From contig NZ_DASYHS010000086.1 in the NCBI RefSeq assembly GCF_035998295.1, forward strand, positions 1 through 31,418: a stretch of 31,418 nucleotides of DNA, read 5' to 3'. This DNA is from DASYHS01 sp035998295. GTDB lineage: Bacteria > Pseudomonadota > Alphaproteobacteria > Azospirillales > Azospirillaceae. Positions within the stretch are counted from its first letter, which is position 1. Every line of letters starts with the position of its first letter. The translations under genes and the position numbers were made by a program. This document shows positions 26,030 through 31,418 of this stretch, piece by piece. A model generated the notes under the pieces. It did not search any database. It was not told the DNA's origin and worked only from the letters and a program-made list of their open reading frames with translations.

Positions 26030-27137
26030 CCCGATCGGCGAGGGCACCGGGGTCGTGATCCTCGGCGGCCTCGTCACCATCGGCCCGGAGCGCGTGCGCC
26101 GCGAGTTGGAACGGCGCGGGGCGGTGCTGCGGCGGCGCGTCTCCGGACGGACCGGCGTCGTCGTGATCGGGCGCCGCGCCGTCCGGCTGCTCGGCACCCA
26201 GCGCTGGGACGCGCTGCTCGCCGGCGCGCGGGCGGGCCGGGCGAGGGTGCTCGGCGAGGGCGCGTTCCTGCGCGCCCTCGGCCTGGCCGGGGAGATCCCG
26301 GAGGCGGGCGGGCGGCTCAGTGCCGAGGAAGTCCGCCGCGCCGGCCGGCTCGACCGCAGGACCCTGGAAGCGCTGGTGCTGTTCGACGTGCTCGTCCCGG
26401 TCGACGGCTCGTTCGCCTTCGCCGACGCGCTGCTCGCCCGCGACGTCGGCCGCATGCTCCACGAGGGGGTGGCGCTCGCGAGCGTCGTCGGCCCGCTCGC
26501 CCGGCTGCGCTCGGCGCTGCGGACCGGGCCGTCCGCCGCGCGCCTGGTGATGGATGCCGGCGACGGGCTGCTGCTGCGCATCGGCGGCCGTGCCGCGACG
26601 CTCGCGGGGCAGTTCATCCTGGACCTGCCCGGCAGCCGGCCGCGCAACCGGCACGCCGCCGAACTGCTGGAGGAGGGGGAGGAGGCGGAGTACGCCGGCG
26701 ACCCCGCCGCGGCCGAGCGCTGCTACCGTGCCGCCGCCGCCGCGAGCCCGCGCGACCCGGCGCCCCAGTTCAGCCTCGCCAACCTGCTGGTCCGCCTGGG
26801 ACGCGGCGCCGAGGCCCGCGCGCGCTACGACCGGGCCGGCCGGCTCGACCCCGGTTTCGCCGAGGCCTGGTACAACCGCGCGCTGTGCCTGCTCGACGCG
26901 GGGCGCGACGTAGAGGCCGAGCGCGACCTGTCGCGGGCGCTGTGCGGCGACCCGGCCTTCGCCGACGCCCTGTTCCGCCTGGCGATGCTGCTGCTGGGCC
27001 AGGGACGCCGGGAGCGGGCGTGCATCCTGTTCGAGCGCTACCTGCGGCTCCAGCCCCACGAGCCCTGGCGCGGCGTCGCCCGGCGGGCGATCCAGCTCTG
27101 CCGCATGGAACGCCTGCGGGAGGCCGGTGCGCCATGA
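26013..27137 (+). CDS. BRCT-like / MerR-like / TPR protein in the end-joining operon
   Basis: I do not recognise a named function. The 374-residue protein can be divided into three parts. Residues about 12-90 look BRCT-like: GVVILGGLVTIGPERVRRELERRGAVL, VSGRTGVVVIG and the closing RVLGEGAFLRALGL. Residues about 101-165 look like a MerR-type helix-turn-helix (RLSAEEVRRAGRLDRRTLEALVLFDVL, then LLARDVGRMLHEGVALASVV). Residues about 215-350 are tetratricopeptide repeats (AAERCYRAAAAASPRDPAPQFSLANLLVRLG). The GTG start at 26013 follows an AGAGGG; it overlaps ku by 17 bases and its stop overlaps the ligD start (ATGA). The tight overlaps suggest a role in end joining, perhaps as a scaffold or regulator; this is inference. 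Confidence 0.85.
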   Translation: MDGASDPIGEGTGVVILGGLVTIGPERVRRELERRGAVLRRRVSGRTGVVVIGRRAVRLLGTQRWDALLAGARAGRARVLGEGAFLRALGLAGEIPEAGGRLSAEEVRRAGRLDRRTLEALVLFDVLVPVDGSFAFADALLARDVGRMLHEGVALASVVGPLARLRSALRTGPSAARLVMDAGDGLLLRIGGRAATLAGQFILDLPGSRPRNRHAAELLEEGEEAEYAGDPAAAERCYRAAAAASPRDPAPQFSLANLLVRLGRGAEARARYDRAGRLDPGFAEAWYNRALCLLDAGRDVEAERDLSRALCGDPAFADALFRLAMLLLGQGRRERACILFERYLRLQPHEPWRGVARRAIQLCRMERLREAGAP

Positions 27138-29515
27138 CCGACCCGCTGGCGACCTATCGGGCGAAGCGCGATTTCGCGAGGACCCCGGAACCGGTCGGCG
27201 GGGCGGCCGGTCCTTCCGGCGACGCCTTCGTCGTCCAGAAGCATGCGGCCCGCCGCCTGCACTACGACCTGCGCCTGGAACTCGACGGTGTCCTGAAGAG
27301 CTGGGCGGTCGCCAAGGGGCCCAGCCTGATCGCCGGCGAGAAGCGCCTGGCCGTGCGCACGGAGGACCACCCCCTCGACTACGGCGGTTTCGAAGGCGTG
27401 ATCCCCAAGGGGGCTTATGGGGGCGGCACCGTCCTGCTCTGGGACCGCGGGCGCTGGGTCCCCGAGGGCGATCCGCGCGCAGCACTGGAGGCCGGCCGCC
27501 TGACCTTCCGGCTGGAGGGCGAGAAGCTGGGCGGGACCTGGCACCTCGTGCGCACCCGCCGCGGCGGCGCGCGGCAGGAACACTGGCTGCTGATCAAGGC
27601 CAGGGATGCCGCCGCCCGCGCGGCCGACGGGCCCGACATCCTGGACGAAGCGCCCCTGTCGGTCGCGAGCGGCCGCGACCTCGACGCGATCGCAGCACCC
27701 GGCGACCCGCCGCCGGACTTCGTCGAGCCGATGCTGGCCGCGACCGCGGCCCAGGCCCCGGACGGCCCGGACTGGGTGCACGAGATCAAGCACGACGGCT
27801 ACCGCGTCCAGGCCCGGATCGAGGGCGGTTCGGTGCGCCTGCTGACCCGGCGCGGCCTCGACTGGACCCGGCGCTTCGCCTCGGTCGCGCGCGCCATGGG
27901 CAAGCTCCCCGTCCGCGCCGCGCTGGTCGACGGCGAGGTGGTGATGGAGGGGCCCGACGGGGCGTCCGACTTCGGCCGCCTCCAGGAGGCGCTGGCCGCC
28001 GGCCGGTCCGAGGGCATGGCCTACTACGCCTTCGACCTGCTGCATCTCGACGGACGCGACCTGCGGCGCCTGCCGCTGCTGGAGCGCAAGGAGGCGTTGC
28101 GCGGCCTGCTGGACCACGGGGGCGGGGACACCCGCCTGCGCTATTCGGAACATCTGGAGACCGCCGGCGAGGCCACGCGCCGCCATGCCTGCCGCCTCGG
28201 CCTCGAGGGGATCGTCTCCAAGCGGCGCGACGCGCCCTACCGGTCCGGCCGGTCGGAGGCGTGGGTGAAGAGCAAATGCGCGTTGCGCGACACGTTCGCG
28301 GTCGGCGGCTTCACCGTGAACGGCGGCCGGCTCGGCTCGCTGGTGCTCGGCTACCTGGACGGGGACGTCTGGCGCCATGCGGGCCGGGTCGGCAGCGGGT
28401 TCTCGCACGATGCGGCCGAAGCGCTGCGCGTGCGCCTGGACCGGCTGCGCGCCGAGCGTCCCGTCTTCGAGGGTGCCGGCGGGGCGGAGGACCGGGGCGT
28501 CGTCTGGGTCCGGCCGGAACTCGTCGCCGACGTCGAATACCGGGGCTGGACGCGCGAGCGGCGCCTGCGCCAGGCGAGCTTCAAGGGCCTGCGCGAGGAC
28601 CGGCAGCCGGAGGACGCGGTGCTGGATGCGCCGCCGCGAGCGCCCCGCTCCCCCGCCCGCTCCCCCGCCCGCCCCGCTGCCCGCCTCACCAACCCCGACC
28701 GCGTGCTGTGGCCGGACAGCGGCCTGACCAAGCGCGACCTCGCCGACTACCTGCTCGAGGTGGCGCCCCTGCTGCTGCCCCATGTCGCCGGCCGGCCGCT
28801 CAGCCTCGTGCGCTGCCCGTCCGGTATCGGCGAGCCCTGCTTCTTCCAGAAGCACCGCATGCCGGGGCTGCCGGGAGGCGTGCGGCTGGCCGAGGTCGAG
28901 GGGGAGGACGAGCCCCTGCTCGCGGTCGAGGACGCCGAAGGGCTGGCCGGCCTCGCCCAGATGGGCGTGATCGAGATCCATCCCTGGGGCTCGCGCCTGG
29001 AAGCGCCCGACCGTCCGGACCGCCTGACCTTCGACCTCGATCCCGGCGAGGGAGTGGACTGGTCCGCGACATGCGCGGCCGCCCTCGACATCCGCGACCG
29101 GCTGGCGGCGATCGGGCTCGACAGCGTCGCCAAGACGACCGGGGGCAAGGGCCTGCACGTCGTGGTGCCGCTGGAGCCGCTGGCCGGCTGGGAGGAGGCG
29201 AAGGCCTTCGCCCAAGGCTTCGCCCGCGACCTCGCCCGGTCCGACCCCCGTTTCACCGCGCGCATGGCGAAGTCGGCGCGGCCGGGCCGCATCTTCATCG
29301 ACTATCTCCGCAACGCGCGCGGCGCCACGGCCGTCGCCGCCTTCTCGCCCCGGGCGCGCCCCGGCGCCCCGGTATCGGTCCCCCTCGCCTGGGAGGAGGT
29401 GGAGGCTGGCCTGCGCCCGGACCGGTTCACGATCCGCACGCTGCACCGGCGCATCGGTTCCGGCGCCGACCCCTGGGCCGGCCGGCTGGAGCGGCGCCAG
29501 CGGCTGCCCCGCTAA
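27134..29515 (+). CDS. ligD: ATP-dependent DNA ligase LigD, phosphoesterase-ligase-polymerase
   Basis: LigD trims, fills and seals DNA ends held by Ku. The 793-residue protein has the order PE-LIG-POL, as in Pseudomonas, not POL-PE-LIG as in Mycobacterium. The PE domain (about 1-190) shows HAARRLHYDLRLELDGVLKSWAVAKGP with H43 and D45. The ligase (about 195-500) carries EIKHDGYRVQ with the adenylated lysine K219 and LEGIVSKRRDAPY. The polymerase (about 515-793) begins TNPDRVLWPDSGLTKRDL and has FDLDPGEG with D634 and D636, and TTGGKGLHVVVP. A 12-bp repeat lengthens the ARSPARSPA linker (28646-28669). The ATG overlaps the previous stop. Confidence 0.96.
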   Translation: MTDPLATYRAKRDFARTPEPVGGAAGPSGDAFVVQKHAARRLHYDLRLELDGVLKSWAVAKGPSLIAGEKRLAVRTEDHPLDYGGFEGVIPKGAYGGGTVLLWDRGRWVPEGDPRAALEAGRLTFRLEGEKLGGTWHLVRTRRGGARQEHWLLIKARDAAARAADGPDILDEAPLSVASGRDLDAIAAPGDPPPDFVEPMLAATAAQAPDGPDWVHEIKHDGYRVQARIEGGSVRLLTRRGLDWTRRFASVARAMGKLPVRAALVDGEVVMEGPDGASDFGRLQEALAAGRSEGMAYYAFDLLHLDGRDLRRLPLLERKEALRGLLDHGGGDTRLRYSEHLETAGEATRRHACRLGLEGIVSKRRDAPYRSGRSEAWVKSKCALRDTFAVGGFTVNGGRLGSLVLGYLDGDVWRHAGRVGSGFSHDAAEALRVRLDRLRAERPVFEGAGGAEDRGVVWVRPELVADVEYRGWTRERRLRQASFKGLREDRQPEDAVLDAPPRAPRSPARSPARPAARLTNPDRVLWPDSGLTKRDLADYLLEVAPLLLPHVAGRPLSLVRCPSGIGEPCFFQKHRMPGLPGGVRLAEVEGEDEPLLAVEDAEGLAGLAQMGVIEIHPWGSRLEAPDRPDRLTFDLDPGEGVDWSATCAAALDIRDRLAAIGLDSVAKTTGGKGLHVVVPLEPLAGWEEAKAFAQGFARDLARSDPRFTARMAKSARPGRIFIDYLRNARGATAVAAFSPRARPGAPVSVPLAWEEVEAGLRPDRFTIRTLHRRIGSGADPWAGRLERRQRLPR
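28646..28669 (+). repeat. 12-bp perfect tandem repeat in the LigD linker
   Basis: CGCTCCCCCGCC occurs twice, encoding RSPARSPA between the ligase and polymerase domains; a partial third copy follows. Confidence 0.85.
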
Positions 29516-29601
29516 CGCGAATGCTCCTTTCCGTTCGGCCGTCCCGGCTCCTACGATCCCACCCGGGGCCTCGAAGATGAACCTCGGGAAGGGAGCCGGT
29601 C

Positions 29602-30429
29602 ATGTCCGTCGAGCAGGAAGTCGCCAGGCACTACACCCACGGCGCGCTGGAGCGGGCCATCCTCGATGCCCTCGCGGCGAGCGGAAAGGACGTCGACGGG
29701 CTGTCGGCGGCCGATCTCTCCGCCGCGGACGAGTTCCATCTCGGCTGGCGGGCCGCGACGCTCGAACTGGCGAAGGATCTCGACCTCCAGCCCGGCATGC
29801 ACGTCCTCGACGTCGGCTCGGGCATCGGCGGCCCGGCGCGCACCTTCGCCGAGATGCACGGATGCCGGGTCACCGGCATCGACCTGACGCAGGAGTTCGT
29901 GGATGTCGCGAACGCCCTGACGCGCCGCTGCGGCCTGGCCGACCTCGTCTCGTTCCGCCAGGTGAGTGCGCTCTCGCTGCCCTTCGCCGACGGCAGCTTC
30001 GATGCCGCCACCCTGATCCATGTCGGCATGAACGTGGAGGACAAGGCGGCGCTCTTCGCCGAGGTGCGGCGCGCGCTGAAGCCCGGGGCGCGCTTCGCCG
30101 TCTACGACGTCGTCCGCCTGGCGGACGGCGACCTGCCCTACCCCATGCCCTGGGCGGCGACCGCCGGGACCAGCTTCGTCGAGCCCGCGGACGCCTACAG
30201 GCGCAAGCTCGCCGCCGCCGGGTTCGAGCTCGAGGCGGAGGTCGACCGCAGCGCGCTCGCCCTCGAACTGGGGCGGGAGATGCGCGAGAAGGCCGCGAGG
30301 CAGGGCGTCCCGCCGCTCGGCCTCCACGTCCTGATGGGACCGGCCTCGCCGGAACGGCTGTCCAACGTGATGGGCGCGCTCGGCAGGGGGATCATCGGGC
30401 CGGTCGAGTTCCTCGTCCGGGCCGCGTGA
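29602..30429 (+). CDS. Class I SAM-dependent methyltransferase
   Basis: The 275-residue protein has a Rossmann methyltransferase core. Motif I is VLDVGSGIGGPA (residues 68-79), followed by GIDLTQEFVDVANALTRR (acidic motif), the aspartate-containing SLPFADGSFDAATLIHVGMNVEDKAALFAEVRRALKPGARF (motifs IV-V), and a C-terminal half with DLPYPMPWA. It resembles the glycine/sarcosine and phosphoethanolamine N-methyltransferase style of family, but the substrate cannot be told. AGGGAG lies shortly before the ATG. It follows ligD after 86 bases and is probably a separate unit. The 86-bp gap holds nothing clear. Confidence 0.9.
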   Translation: MSVEQEVARHYTHGALERAILDALAASGKDVDGLSAADLSAADEFHLGWRAATLELAKDLDLQPGMHVLDVGSGIGGPARTFAEMHGCRVTGIDLTQEFVDVANALTRRCGLADLVSFRQVSALSLPFADGSFDAATLIHVGMNVEDKAALFAEVRRALKPGARFAVYDVVRLADGDLPYPMPWAATAGTSFVEPADAYRRKLAAAGFELEAEVDRSALALELGREMREKAARQGVPPLGLHVLMGPASPERLSNVMGALGRGIIGPVEFLVRAA

Positions 30430-30583
30430 GGCGGGCCGAGGCTGGATAAGGCGGGACTGCCGCCTATGCCCGGGGTACATGTCCCCCTACCCTGACGTTC
30501 GCTCCTCTTCCGGCCGTTTGACGCGGACCGGCCTGCCGGCGCTGGATATTGCTTCCACCAAGAAGAACTCCGGGAGGAAAACG

Positions 30584-31150
30584 ATGAGGACGCGCCTCGC
30601 CTGCGGGACCCTTTGCCTTTCGCTCCTGGCCGGTGCGGCCGGGCTGCCGGCCTCGGCGGACGAGGCGGCGCTGTCGCCCGAGCTCGATGCCGTCAGGACG
30701 GCCCTGGAGAAGTACCGGGACCCGATCGCCGCCGTGCGCGACGGCTATCTCTCGACCGTGGGATGCGTCCACTACGAGGACGGCGCCATGGGGGTCCATT
30801 TCCTCAACATGGGCCTGGTCGGCCCGACCCCGGACCCCATGCGCCCGCCGATCCTGATCTACGAGCCGAGCGGCGACACGCTCGAACTGGTGGCGGTCGA
30901 ATGGTTCGTTCCGCTGGCGACCGGCATCGAGAAGGCGCCGGAGCTGTTCGGCCGGACCTTCGACGGGCCGATGGAAGGCCACGAGCCGTTGATGCCGGCC
31001 GGCCTCCACCACTACGACCTGCACGCCTGGCTGTTCAGGCCCAACCCCGCCGGCGTGTTCAACACCGTCAACCCCGACGTGGACTGCTCGGGTGCCGGCA
31101 GCTACTCGCTGGCGGAAGCCCCGCCCAAGATGGTGATGCACGGCCAGTGA
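30584..31150 (+). CDS. Secreted protein of unknown function
   Basis: I cannot name the family with confidence, though I recall similar uncharacterised exported proteins in rhizobia. The 188-residue protein has a signal peptide (MRTRLACGTLCLSLLAGAAGLPASA) and a mature part with YLSTVGCVHYEDGAMGVHFLNMGLVGPTPDPMRPPILIYEPSGD, FGRTFDGPMEGHEP and GLHHYDLHAWLF. Several histidines and two cysteines (one in VGCVHY, one in VDCSGAG) might bind a metal or form a disulfide; this is inference. GGGAGGA lies about 7 bases before the ATG; an upstream ORF extension is not needed. A VOC-family gene follows 40 bases later. Confidence 0.8.
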   Translation: MRTRLACGTLCLSLLAGAAGLPASADEAALSPELDAVRTALEKYRDPIAAVRDGYLSTVGCVHYEDGAMGVHFLNMGLVGPTPDPMRPPILIYEPSGDTLELVAVEWFVPLATGIEKAPELFGRTFDGPMEGHEPLMPAGLHHYDLHAWLFRPNPAGVFNTVNPDVDCSGAGSYSLAEAPPKMVMHGQ

Positions 31151-31172
31151 ACGGGCCCGTGAGCGGGCCGGT
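31149..31172 (+). repeat. 12-bp imperfect tandem repeat before the VOC gene
   Basis: GAACGGGCCCGT followed by GAGCGGGCCGGT, 10 of 12 identical, starting in the last codons of the secreted-protein gene. Confidence 0.5.
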
Positions 31173-31190
31173 GGATGGGAGGCGCGAGCC

Positions 31191-31418
31191 ATGATCAAGG
31201 GCATGCACCACAGCGCGTACCGCTGCCGCGACTCCGAGGAGACACGCCGCTTCTACGAGGACTTCCTCGGCCTGCGGCTGGCGGAGGCGCTGGAGATCGG
31301 ACAGACGAAGACCGGCCGCGCCACCCAGGCCCTGCACACCTTCTACGAACTGGGGGACGGCTCCTACCTCGCCTTCTTCGAGGTCCCGGACGGTCCCTTC
31401 GACTTCAAGCCGCAGCAC
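31191..31418 (+). CDS. VOC-family (glyoxalase/dioxygenase-like) protein, 3' end cut by window
   Basis: The first 76 codons are visible. They read MIKGMHHSAYRCRDSEETRRFYEDFLGLRLAEALEIG, the first beta-alpha-beta unit of a vicinal oxygen chelate domain. Histidines at positions 6 and 7 sit where the first metal ligand of these enzymes usually is. LGDGSYLAFFEVPDGPFDF continues the fold. Such enzymes include glyoxalase I, extradiol dioxygenases and fosfomycin-resistance proteins; the exact type cannot be decided from this part. GGGAGG lies 8 bases or so before the ATG. Confidence 0.88.
   Translation, partial: MIKGMHHSAYRCRDSEETRRFYEDFLGLRLAEALEIGQTKTGRATQALHTFYELGDGSYLAFFEVPDGPFDFKPQH

Noticed and set aside
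30467..30492. GGGGTACATGTCCCC-like palindrome near 30473 before the secreted-protein gene
   Set aside because: Its centre is offset and only four-base arms are exact, so it is too weak to call as an operator.

Overview
The window reads as chromosomal DNA from a GC-rich alphaproteobacterium, probably Rhodospirillales-like (the order is inferred from protein feel, not shown). The strongest clue is the arrangement at 1-5781. A leftward chain ppsR-maf-aroE-coaE and a rightward chain hemE-hemH-hemJ diverge from a 411-bp gap with several DnaA-box-like nonamers and an A-tract. This matches the hemE-adjacent chromosome origin known from Caulobacter crescentus and Rickettsia prowazekii, so the gap at about 2780-3140 is called a putative oriC. 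No tRNA, rRNA, CRISPR array, insertion sequence or phage gene was seen. Coding density is high and most neighbouring same-strand genes overlap by 4 bases (ATGA).

Region by region: (1) 1-2766, minus strand: CoA, shikimate, house-cleaning and PEP-regulation genes with overlapping stops and starts. (2) 2767-3177: putative oriC. (3) 3178-5781: three haem genes; hemE and hemJ appear to start with TTG. (4) 5795-8436: an ECF sigma factor, an RskA-like anti-sigma factor, a small four-helix membrane protein and a fasciclin lipoprotein. The sigma gene and the fasciclin gene share a GCATCC-N17-CGTA promoter-like element, a layout like the mycobacterial SigK/RskA/MPT70 system. (5) 8472-11201: a P2-type cation ATPase with changed transport-site residues. 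(6) 11450-12706: rho. (7) 12746-16768, minus strand: a cytosolic multi-PAS histidine kinase, secB, a histidine phosphatase and fxsA. (8) 16957-22827, plus strand: Tim44-like protein, mltA, lutABC (lactate oxidation, with a GntR/FadR-type operator in front), an Smr-domain protein and a small XRE regulator. (9) 22859-24847, minus strand: an S41 C-terminal processing protease and an XRE/S24-like repressor. (10) 25103-29515: a non-homologous end-joining operon, ku, a BRCT-like/MerR-like/TPR gene, and ligD, divergent from the repressor. (11) 29602-31418: a SAM methyltransferase, a secreted protein of unknown function and the start of a VOC-family gene.

The most promising undescribed element is the middle gene of the end-joining operon (26013-27137). 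It overlaps both ku and ligD, and its apparent BRCT-like and MerR-like N-terminal half joined to TPRs suggests a third end-joining component or a scaffold. The divergent repressor gene, with a perfect 10-bp inverted repeat beside its start and repeated GTTGCCA words up to the ku start, suggests that the operon is regulated. All functions are inferred by reading the translated sequence; no database search was possible.
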